A stretch of DNA of 45,482 bases. Origin: Gammaproteobacteria bacterium (GTDB lineage: Bacteria; Pseudomonadota; Gammaproteobacteria; PIWD01). The position numbers were made by a program, and so were the translations under genes. Below, one piece after another: positions 1 through 6,561 of the stretch (its first letter is position 1; each line of letters starts with the position of its first letter). The notes under the pieces were generated by a model. That model did not search any database. It had not been told where the DNA came from and saw only the letters and a list, made by a program, of their open reading frames with translations. The stretch is taken from the NCBI GenBank assembly GCA_003354005.1, contig PIWD01000007.1, positions 1-45,482 on the forward strand, written 5' to 3'.

Positions 1-575
1 AGATTTCTACTGATTTCATTGAATGAAAGAAGGGAATTTCGATAGTAAGTATATTGCTTGTGGCGAGCTTTCAGCTCCGCTTTCAGCTCTGCTTCCAGTT
101 TGGTGAACTTGTCGAGGATATTAACAATTTCTTGTTGTACTGGAAGGGGTGGGAGCGGTACTCGAATAGTGGACATTACATTACTCGTAAGAGTTGGCTT
201 GCCCATTCCGCTAGAAACATAGCTTTTGGTAGTAATGCTAAGAGTATAGTAAAGAAATTTGAGGTCAATTTTTTCTGGTGAACTATTGCTGATCAAACCG
301 CAATCTCCTGTGGCACTAAATTTATCATTATCGCGATAGAAAACTGAACCTGCATTGGCACCACCAGTAGTCCATGTTATAAAAGTTCCATCTTGGTCAT
401 AGGTATTAATCCTTCCAAGTACGCCGTTATTTTCCGTCTTTGAAGAATAGACAGGGTAATCCCCAGAATTATCTATTAGATAACTCTTCGACAACATTGC
501 ACGCCCTCTCGACAGCTTGCAGAGTTCTCCCAGAGTCGTATACTCCACACCATCCGAACAATACTTCTTTATCAA
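1..575 (-). CDS. hsdS: Type I restriction enzyme specificity subunit HsdS (partial, runs off window start)
   Basis: This encodes the DNA-recognition subunit that steers HsdM/HsdR to an asymmetric target. The frame stays open from about 584 to base 1 and shows typical HsdS sequence: an entry segment DGVEYTTLGELC, a target-recognition domain with TTGGANAGSVFYR, then VPLPPLPVQQEIVNILDKF leading into the conserved coiled-coil spacer (KLEAELKAELKARHKQY). Only the first of the usual two half-subunits is inside the window. No ATG occurs in this frame before the homology begins. The first usable start is TTG at 575, after an in-frame TGA at 585-587. The bases around 590 (ATGT AGC AAT GAA CTG) look like a normal N-terminus spoiled by small indels, so the gene may be damaged at its 5' end. 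It lies downstream of hsdM on the same strand; hsdR is not in the window. Confidence 0.8.
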   Translation of the reverse strand, partial: MIKKYCSDGVEYTTLGELCKLSRGRAMLSKSYLIDNSGDYPVYSSKTENNGVLGRINTYDQDGTFITWTTGGANAGSVFYRDNDKFSATGDCGLISNSSPEKIDLKFLYYTLSITTKSYVSSGMGKPTLTSNVMSTIRVPLPPLPVQQEIVNILDKFTKLEAELKAELKARHKQYTYYRNSLLSFNEISRN

Positions 576-579
576 ATCA

Positions 580-735
580 TCAATTCAGTTCATTGCTACA
601 TCTCCTCAGTTTTGAATTGCTATAGCCTTCATAACAATAGCTGACATCAATACCCTTCATAAACAGTGTGCGGTCATTGATTTGATTGGTCAAAGCTTCT
701 TTCAGCAAGGTTTTGATTTCTACATCCTTTGTCAT
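580..735 (-). CDS. Small ORF (51 aa) between hsdM and hsdS, function unknown
   Basis: This reading frame starts with ATG at 735, overlapping the hsdM stop by 4 bp (ATGA), the usual arrangement for a translationally coupled next gene. It encodes 51 residues beginning MTKDVEIKTLLKEALTN and ends in tandem stops TGA TGA at about 577-582, overlapping the hsdS region. I do not recognise the product. It could be a tiny coupling peptide, the remnant of a longer gene, or the true N-terminal end of an hsdS gene now broken by a frameshift near 590. The 4-bp overlap is seen directly; the function is unknown. Confidence 0.4.
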   Translation of the reverse strand: MTKDVEIKTLLKEALTNQINDRTLFMKGIDVSYCYEGYSNSKLRRCSNELN

Positions 736-2303
736 GCTGCTTTACACTCCAAATCCGTAACGATGGCGTCAATCTGTGTGCGTAGCTCATTTTGATGGGC
801 AACTATTTTTTTAATACGTGTATTCAGCTCAGTAATATCCACCACCTCGCGTTCATCTTTTGGGGTGACGTATGTGCCGACGCTGATGTTGTAATTCTTC
901 TCCTCAATCTCTTTATGTGACACAAGGCGGGAGAAATGTTCTTCCGTGGAGCGACTGGCATAACACTCCAGAATTCGCTTCGTGTGATTGTCTTTCAGCT
1001 TGTTCTTGGCGGAACCGCGCACAAATTCATTGGCAGCATCAATGAACAGCACCTTACTGTCGGACTTGTTCTTTTTCAGCACTAAGATGCAGGTGGCAAT
1101 GGTGGTGCCGAAGAATAAATCCTTTGGAAGCTGGATCACGGAATTCACATAGTTATTATCCACCAAATATTTTCTGATTTTTTGCTCCGCACCGCTGCGA
1201 TACATCGCACCAGGGAAGGAAACAACAGCCGCTGTACCGTTTGAAGCCAGCCATGACAAAGCGTGCATAACAAAAGCCAAATCTGCCTTTGATTTTGGTG
1301 CAAGCACACCTGCGGGCGTAAAACGGTCATCATTAATCAAGATCGGGTTAGCATCACCATCCCATTTAATGGAGTATGGCGGATTGGAAACAATGGCATC
1401 AAACGGCTCATCATCCCAGTGATGTGGGTCGGTGAGTGTATTGCCGTGGGCAATATCAAACTCTTTATAGTTGATATCATGCAGGAACATGTTAATTCGA
1501 CAGAGGTTATAGGTCGTAATATTGATTTCCTGACCAAAGAAACCGTCGCGGACACTTTCCTTGCCCAACACCTTTGCAAATTTTAGGAGCAATGAACCTG
1601 AACCACAAGCAGGGTCATAGACTTTGTTTACTTCCTTTTTGCCAACAACAGTAATACGTGCCAGCAATTCGGAAACCTCTTGAGGGGTAAAAAATTCTCC
1701 GCCTGATTTGCCCGCTTTTGCGGCATACATGGTCATCAGGTATTCGTAGGCGTCACCAAACAGATCGATGGAGTTGTCGTCATAATCCCCAATTGGCAGG
1801 TCACCAATAGCATTAAGCAATTTCACCAGCTTTTCATTACGCTTTACAACTGTTGTGCCGAGCTTCTTACTGTTAACATCAAGGTCGTCAAACAAACCTT
1901 TCATGTCACTTTCACTATCTGTGTCTTGAGCAGAGCCTTCAATATTTTTGAAGACTCTTTCCAATGTTTCATTCAGGTTGGCGTCTCTGGTCGCTCGTTT
2001 GCAGACATTTTCGAATAAATCACTCGGGAGAATGAAACAGCCCTTTTCCTCTAGTATCGAATCACGAGTGCGCTCCGCGTCACTGTCACTCAAAGTGGCA
2101 TAATTGAAATTATGTTCACCAGCCTCTTTTTGATTTTTGTTTATGTACAAGCTTAGATTTTCTGAGATGAAACGATAAAAAAGAATGCCCAATACATAAT
2201 GTTTAAAATCCCAACCATCGACGCTGCCACGCATGTCATTAGCAATCCGCCAGATTGTGGAATGTAATGCTGAACGCTCTTGTTCTTTTTTTGTATCAAC
2301 CAT
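732..2303 (-). CDS. hsdM: Type I restriction-modification system N6-adenine methyltransferase subunit HsdM
   Basis: This is the DNA adenine methyltransferase subunit of a type I restriction-modification complex (M2S for methylation, R2M2S for restriction). The 523-residue product has the usual family length. An N-terminal HsdM_N helical domain (about 10-150, with FKHYVLGILFYRFISENL) precedes the methyltransferase fold. The SAM-binding motif I is KVYDPACGSGSLLLKF and the catalytic motif IV is NPPY (FDAIVSNPPYSIKWDG). GEFFTPQEVSELLARI before motif I is also characteristic. The stop overlaps a downstream ATG by 4 bp, and hsdS follows. hsdR is not seen. The neighbouring Fic gene is divergent, and together they form a small defence-type island. 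Confidence 0.95.
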   Translation of the reverse strand: MVDTKKEQERSALHSTIWRIANDMRGSVDGWDFKHYVLGILFYRFISENLSLYINKNQKEAGEHNFNYATLSDSDAERTRDSILEEKGCFILPSDLFENVCKRATRDANLNETLERVFKNIEGSAQDTDSESDMKGLFDDLDVNSKKLGTTVVKRNEKLVKLLNAIGDLPIGDYDDNSIDLFGDAYEYLMTMYAAKAGKSGGEFFTPQEVSELLARITVVGKKEVNKVYDPACGSGSLLLKFAKVLGKESVRDGFFGQEINITTYNLCRINMFLHDINYKEFDIAHGNTLTDPHHWDDEPFDAIVSNPPYSIKWDGDANPILINDDRFTPAGVLAPKSKADLAFVMHALSWLASNGTAAVVSFPGAMYRSGAEQKIRKYLVDNNYVNSVIQLPKDLFFGTTIATCILVLKKNKSDSKVLFIDAANEFVRGSAKNKLKDNHTKRILECYASRSTEEHFSRLVSHKEIEEKNYNISVGTYVTPKDEREVVDITELNTRIKKIVAHQNELRTQIDAIVTDLECKAA

Positions 2304-2358
2304 TACTTATCCTAGCTATTTTTCTCTTGTTCACTCTTCCTAAACTGCTATGCACTGC

Positions 2359-2490
2359 TTACCTTGAAGCCTTGCCTTTAGATGCAAAACGGCTTGCCGT
2401 TTTCTACATGATCTTGAGGTAATCGGTGCGTTCTTTCACGGTCATGATATCATCATTAGGCAGAGCTTCAATGTCCTTTTTGGGATATGT
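2359..2490 (-). pseudogene. Remnant of an excisionase-like helix-turn-helix gene
   Basis: On the minus strand this reads IEALPNDDIMTVKERTDYLKIM, a stop (TAG), then KTASRFASKGKASR and a stop. The pattern MTVKE..DYLK....T..R....GK is the N-terminal part of the small HTH_17/excisionase family (usually 60-70 aa), whose members often sit beside hsdM as 'helix-turn-helix domain' genes. An internal TAG falls where the turn residue would be, and the domain ends early. I therefore read it as a decayed gene. ATG lies at 2443-2445. Confidence 0.45.
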
Positions 2491-2541
2491 GGGTTGAAAG
2501 TAGTGGAAAATGGATGATTAATCAAGTGAGTTATCGAAGAA

Positions 2542-2580
2542 TTGACATCCTTCCCTTCCTAAAAAAAGGGGATTGCTATT
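2542..2580 (-). mobile_element. Right-end scar of a TnpB-type (IS200/IS605 group) element
   Basis: The plus strand has ttgacatcc followed by a short C-rich/G-rich hairpin (ccttccctt ... aaggggatt). This signature also ends the longer TnpB remnants at 6235, 22784 and 39037, where it follows degenerate TnpB C-terminal codons. Only the terminal hairpin is left here. The rest of the hsdM-fic gap (2304-2640) holds the HTH remnant and nothing else I can name. Confidence 0.45.
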
Positions 2581-2640
2581 CAAAAATAGCTATCTAATAA
2601 TATTGCTGGCATTGGCAAAAAGGTTGTTAAGATGGGTCAT

Positions 2641-2741
2641 GCGGTGAATACCCTCTTTAATCACCGCATATTTTGCGGTGATTAATCTTGCCCTTGCGGT
2701 GAATAAATCCTATAATCGCCTTAAATGATGCGGTGATTAAT
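2641..2741. promoter_or_regulatory. Five-copy operator-like repeat array (TGCGGTGATTAA) upstream of the Fic gene
   Basis: The core GCGGTGAWTA occurs at 2641-2650, 2657-2668 (inverted), 2674-2685, 2695-2707 and 2729-2741. Copies two and three form a perfect 12-bp inverted repeat with a 5-base spacer. Copy four lies between the -35 and -10 of the predicted promoter, and copy five overlaps the start codon of the Fic gene. This is the geometry of an autoregulatory operator. The copies and positions are read directly; the binding factor is inferred, possibly the C-terminal winged-helix part of the Fic protein itself. Confidence 0.65.
2688..2716 (+). promoter_or_regulatory. Predicted sigma70 promoter of the Fic gene
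   Basis: TTGCCC at 2688-2693 and a perfect TATAAT at 2711-2716 are separated by 17 bp. Transcription would start near 2723, leaving a very short leader before the start codon at 2733/2742. A copy of the GCGGTGA repeat fills the spacer, so a protein bound there would exclude RNA polymerase. Confidence 0.55.
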
Positions 2742-3866
2742 ATGTGGATTCATGAACATCAAAACTGGCCAGACTTCACGTGGGATGCAGAAGCCCTTGC
2801 TTCCAAGCTGGCAGATATACGTTATCGACAAGGGTGCTTGCTTGGTCGTATGGAAGGACTCGGATTTGAATTAAAGCGCGAAGCAAGCTTGAATACTCTC
2901 ACTAATGATGTAGTAAAATCGTCAGCCATTGAGGGTGAAAATCTGAACCCCGAAGAAGTTAGGTCATCTATTGCACGTAGGCTGGGCATTGATATTGCTG
3001 GCCTTATTCCAGCAAGCCAGGATGTTGAAGGTATCGTTGAGATGATGCTGGATGCTACGCAGCAATTTTCTTTAGCCTTGACCAAAGACCGCCTATTTGA
3101 TTGGCACGCAGCACTATTCCCAACAGGGCGTAGCGGAATGCACTGGATTACAGTTGGTGGCTGGCGCACTACAGACGCAGGCTCTATGCAGGTTATTTCT
3201 GGCCATATCGGGAAAGAAAAGATTCACTTTGAAGCCCCAAGTGTGAACCGTTTAGAAAAAGAAATGAAGGCATTTCTTAAGTGGTTTGGCAATGGAGATG
3301 ACATTGATCCAGTTATCAAGGCGGGTGTTGCTCATCTATGGTTTGTGACTATCCATCCTTTTGAAGATGGTAATGGACGAATTGCCAGAGCAATTGGTGA
3401 TATGGCACTAGCTCGTGCGGATGGCACACAAGGTCGTTTCTATAGCCTCTCATCCCAGATTGAAACAGAACGTAAGCAGTACTATGATCAGCTCGAGAAA
3501 CAGCAGCGTGCCACACCTGATATTACAGACTGGCTTTTTTGGTTTTTGGATTGTCTTGGTCGAGCCATTGCTAATGCTGAAACAAAACTGGGCAATATTT
3601 TATTCAAGGCGCATCTCTGGGATACCATCAACCAAAAGCTTGTAAATGAGCGCCAGCGTTTAATGATCAATCGTATGCTTGAAGATGATTTTAAAGGTTT
3701 TATGAACACCTCGAAATATGCAAAGCTGGCTAAATGCTCAAACGATACGGCACTCCGTGATATTCAGGAGTTGAAAGAAAGAGGTATCTTTATTCAAAAT
3801 CCTGGAGGTGGACGCAGCACGAGTTACAGGTTGCCAGAGCGTGCGGATAATCTGCGTTTCCAATGA
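2742..3866 (+). CDS. Fic-domain protein (class II, DUF4172 type) with C-terminal winged helix
   Basis: Fic proteins transfer AMP (rarely other nucleotides) to hydroxyl side chains. The active-site loop is canonical, HPFEDGNGRIAR (HxFxD/EGNGRxxR), so catalysis should be possible. An N-terminal DUF4172-like region (WIHEHQNWPDFTW) comes first. The inhibitory helix motif [S/T]xxxE[G/N] is present as SSAIEG before the Fic core, which makes it a class II, self-inhibited enzyme. The last ~80 residues (NRMLEDDFKGFMNTSKYAKLAK...ALRDIQELKERGIF) resemble a winged helix, suggesting DNA binding. GTG at 2733 is an alternative start; ATG at 2742 fits the family N-terminus. No clear Shine-Dalgarno is seen and the leader is short. 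The gene sits beside a restriction-modification locus, so defence, stress or toxin-type roles are possible. Confidence 0.88.
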   Translation: MWIHEHQNWPDFTWDAEALASKLADIRYRQGCLLGRMEGLGFELKREASLNTLTNDVVKSSAIEGENLNPEEVRSSIARRLGIDIAGLIPASQDVEGIVEMMLDATQQFSLALTKDRLFDWHAALFPTGRSGMHWITVGGWRTTDAGSMQVISGHIGKEKIHFEAPSVNRLEKEMKAFLKWFGNGDDIDPVIKAGVAHLWFVTIHPFEDGNGRIARAIGDMALARADGTQGRFYSLSSQIETERKQYYDQLEKQQRATPDITDWLFWFLDCLGRAIANAETKLGNILFKAHLWDTINQKLVNERQRLMINRMLEDDFKGFMNTSKYAKLAKCSNDTALRDIQELKERGIFIQNPGGGRSTSYRLPERADNLRFQ

Positions 3867-3878
3867 GAGTAAAGGGGG

Positions 3879-3927
3879 TTTCGAGCTCAAAGTGGTTCAA
3901 TACACCGCTAGTTTTTGAGTCTCGAAA
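3879..3927. terminator. Possible terminator hairpin between fic and the PBP gene
   Basis: TTTCGAGCTCAAA at 3879-3891 pairs with TTTGAGTCTCGAAA at 3914-3927 with one bulged base, around a 22-base loop. T-rich sequence follows (aattttagcg, then a T6 run at about 3942). It lies between convergent genes (fic, plus; PBP, minus), where a bidirectional terminator is expected. The long loop makes it a weak call. Confidence 0.4.
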
Positions 3928-4001
3928 AATTTTAGCGTGATTTTTTGTACGTAATGGCCTTCCATGCAGACTTTTGTATTTCCAAACACAGTTCAAAACC
4001 G

Positions 4002-6098
4002 TCAAAAAAGATTTTCAAGTAATGTTTTATCAGGCATTTCTGGAGGATTCCCATTGTGTGTCAAATCATCTTCAGGAATTGAAGTAGGCGCATCTTGATA
4101 AGGCACTTGAAGGGTGGGAACGTGTTGTCGTCGGAATATCTCGAAAATAGCGTTAGGTTGCTGTGGATATGCTAATAACCCTGTTTCTGGATCAATGCGA
4201 ACAGTTATTAGGCCAGGGGGTCTTGGGAAGACTTTAGGGGGGAATTGTTGCAATGCTTTACGCATAAAATTAATCCAAATAGGGAGGGCTGTTTGGCTTG
4301 CGAACATGTGTAATGAAATGGCATGATCATATCCCATCCAAGCAACTGCTAACAAATTAGGTTGGAAGCCAGCAAACCAAGCATCCAACTGATTATTTGA
4401 GCTACCTGTCTTACCAGCAATATCATCTCGTTCAAGTACTTTGGCACGACGACCTGAGCCATCATGAATCACGCTACGCAGAGCTTGTGTGATAAGGTAG
4501 GCATTTTGTGCTGTGATAACGCGCTGTCGCTTAGCTGAGTTATTGGGATCAGGTGGAAGAACCTGACCTTCTTCTTCAATACGTGCGATAAAATGGGGAT
4601 GGATACGAAAACCAGTATTGGCAAAGACAGCATAAGCTGCAGCCAATTTTAAGGGTGAAATAAGATTGCTGCCTAGTGCTAATGATAGGCTATTGGGCAG
4701 TGTATCTAAATCAAACCCAAATCGTGCTAAATAATTCCGAGTTTCTTTGATGTTCATACGTTTCAGTAATCGAATGGACACGAGGTTACGTGAATGCACT
4801 AAACCGACACGCAAGCGTGTGGGACCGTTAAATTGCTCATTAACATTGTGTGGTCTCCATAGCAATCTGTTGCCACCACCTTGTGTGACAATTGGTGCAT
4901 CATTGATGATTGTTGCTAAAGTTAAGCCTTTTGCTAAAGCTGCTGAATAAATAAATGGTTTAATGGTTGAGGCTGCTTGACGTTTCGCTTGCGTGATACG
5001 GTTAAAGTGATGCCCTTGCTTATTGAGTCCGCCAACGAGTGCTAATATTGCACCTTGATTTGGGTCGAGAGCAACAATTGCTCCCTGTAAGTCGTCTTGA
5101 GATATTGCTTGAGATTCCGAGGAATTGGGATTGTTTTCGAGTTCATAAGAACGGCGCTGTACTTCATAGGCCTTTATGCCACTTATTAATGCTTCCTGGG
5201 CAGCAATCTGTAAAGTAGAATTGACTGTCGTGTAAATTTTAATATTGCGTGTATAGGCATCCTTACCCCAACGATGTTCTGCATACAGTCGTGCCATTTC
5301 TGCAATATATGGTGCCTGAAAGTCAATTTGGGGAAGATGTCGAGATGCTGTAATTGGTGCTAGATATGCTTTTTGGTAAGCTTTTTCAGTGATGTAATCC
5401 ATAGCAAGCATTCGCTTTAAAACATGGTTTCTACGCTTAATTGCTGCATCTGCATTGAATAAAGGATTAATACGAGACGGTGCTTGTGGTAAACCTACTA
5501 GCATTGCCATTTCAGCTAAGGTTAGATCATTTAAGGCTTTTCCATAATAAATTGTCGCTGCTGCAGCGATACCATAGGCACGATGTCCGAAATAGACTCT
5601 ATTTAAATAAAGTTCAAGAATTTGATTCTTGCTCAACAACCGATCTATTTTAAGTGCTAGTAATATCTCTTTAATCTTTCGTGAATAAGATTTACGTTGA
5701 TTAAGGAAAAAATTCCGTGCAACTTGCATGGTAATAGTGCTACCACCTTCACGTTTTTCACCTGTTTGGATTAACACATGAGCTGCACGAAGCAGGCTTA
5801 CAAAATCAATGCCGACATGCTGATAAAAACGATGATCTTCTGTTGCAACCAACGCATTGACAATATCTGTCGGGATTTTTTCAAATGATACAGGAAAACA
5901 ATATTTTTCACCAAATATTGCAATGAGCTTCTCATCGTGGGTATAAATACGCAGTGGAACCTGCAACTGAATATGCTTAATATGGCTGATGCCTGGTAAT
6001 TGCAACTGAAAATAGAGATAGACAACCATCAAGAGGGCAATACTGTACAAGCCAAAGCTCAACATGGCCCACAGTGCTTTCGTTGATGATCGCCTCAT
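4002..6098 (-). CDS. mrcA: Class A penicillin-binding protein (PBP1a-like transglycosylase/transpeptidase)
   Basis: This bifunctional murein synthase polymerises glycan strands and cross-links peptides outside the inner membrane. A short cytoplasmic end and one membrane anchor (about 10-30, LSFGLYSIALLMVVYLYF) come first. The GT51 glycosyltransferase domain follows, with ATEDHRFYQHVGID, the EGGSTITMQVARN motif and LYFG-type repeats. The transpeptidase domain has the three classical motifs: STIK (in AASTIKPF), SRN (HSRNLVSIRLL) and KTG (GKTGSSNNQLDAWFAG). At 698 residues it is about 100-150 shorter than Escherichia coli PBP1a, so the OB-fold insert between the domains appears reduced or absent. 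It stands alone on the minus strand, with tRNA-Met 23 bp upstream. Confidence 0.92.
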   Translation of the reverse strand: MRRSSTKALWAMLSFGLYSIALLMVVYLYFQLQLPGISHIKHIQLQVPLRIYTHDEKLIAIFGEKYCFPVSFEKIPTDIVNALVATEDHRFYQHVGIDFVSLLRAAHVLIQTGEKREGGSTITMQVARNFFLNQRKSYSRKIKEILLALKIDRLLSKNQILELYLNRVYFGHRAYGIAAAATIYYGKALNDLTLAEMAMLVGLPQAPSRINPLFNADAAIKRRNHVLKRMLAMDYITEKAYQKAYLAPITASRHLPQIDFQAPYIAEMARLYAEHRWGKDAYTRNIKIYTTVNSTLQIAAQEALISGIKAYEVQRRSYELENNPNSSESQAISQDDLQGAIVALDPNQGAILALVGGLNKQGHHFNRITQAKRQAASTIKPFIYSAALAKGLTLATIINDAPIVTQGGGNRLLWRPHNVNEQFNGPTRLRVGLVHSRNLVSIRLLKRMNIKETRNYLARFGFDLDTLPNSLSLALGSNLISPLKLAAAYAVFANTGFRIHPHFIARIEEEGQVLPPDPNNSAKRQRVITAQNAYLITQALRSVIHDGSGRRAKVLERDDIAGKTGSSNNQLDAWFAGFQPNLLAVAWMGYDHAISLHMFASQTALPIWINFMRKALQQFPPKVFPRPPGLITVRIDPETGLLAYPQQPNAIFEIFRRQHVPTLQVPYQDAPTSIPEDDLTHNGNPPEMPDKTLLENLF

Positions 6099-6121
6099 AT
6101 ATTTTTACCAGTGTAGCCATA

Positions 6122-6198
6122 TGGTGGCTATGGGTGGACTCGAACCACCGACCCCAGCATTATGAATGCTGTGCTCTAACCGACTGAGCTACATAGCC
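6122..6198 (-). tRNA. tRNA-Met (CAT), elongator type
   Basis: The minus strand folds into a full cloverleaf of 77 nt including an encoded CCA. The acceptor stem is GGCTATG/CATAGCC, the D arm GCTC..GAGC, the anticodon loop TTCATAA within stem CAGCA/TGCTG, and the T loop GGTTCGAGTCC. The G1-C72 pair and overall match to Escherichia coli metT-type sequence indicate the elongator rather than the initiator, which has an unpaired position 1. A CAT-anticodon tRNA-Ile2 is the main alternative, but the match to metT makes Met more likely. Confidence 0.9.
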
Positions 6199-6234
6199 AC
6201 AGTAAAATGCTTGGCTATTCTCTCGTTAATAGCA

Positions 6235-6382
6235 TTGACATCCCGCCCCTCCCTAGAGAAAGGGGATTCTTATTACTAAGCTGGTTGTTAGTTGCCCATT
6301 CCCAGAGATTCCTGATTCATCGAATCAGCTAATGCCATCTCTCTGCGGGCTAGCACGACATGCCCTGCCACTAAAATGAACT
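6235..6382 (-). mobile_element. tnpB 3'-end remnant with right end (IS200/IS605 group)
   Basis: Read on the minus strand, this gives ILVAGHVVLARREMALADS then MNQESLGMGN and a stop, followed by a G/C-rich hairpin and GGGATGTCAATG. The pattern AGH.VLA..E....S.NQE is the variable C-terminal tail typical of TnpB (after its zinc finger), and the hairpin plus GATGTCA is the transposon right end. No start, RuvC core or tnpA remains. It fills most of the tRNA-tyrS gap. Confidence 0.55.
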
Positions 6383-6458
6383 GTAACAGCTTAGTGTGAA
6401 ATAGTCAACAAAATACCGAAGATCACAAGAGACGCTCGACTAGCAGGGAGCTTTGCAT

Positions 6459-6493
6459 CCTCCCCCTAAACAAGGAGGTTTTACGGCGAGCTT
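6459..6493. repeat. Short hairpin repeat CTCC-CTAAACAA-GGAGG-TTTTAC
   Basis: The segment tcctccccctaaacaaggag is followed by gttttacggc. A close relative occurs at 30976-31010 (ctcctaaacaaagagggctttac) and a poorer one near 39418-39465. It looks like another right-end hairpin of the TnpB-type family or a REP-like unit. The hairpin and resemblance are seen; the origin is inferred. Confidence 0.4.
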
Positions 6494-6561
6494 GATAATT
6501 GTCAAGAACACTGTTATTTTTGTGCTACTCTAGGCTACGATTATGGAAGGAAATATATTTT

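Noticed and set aside
54-625. Plus-strand frames at the window start
   Set aside because: They are antisense to the hsdS frame, which has clear specificity-subunit motifs.
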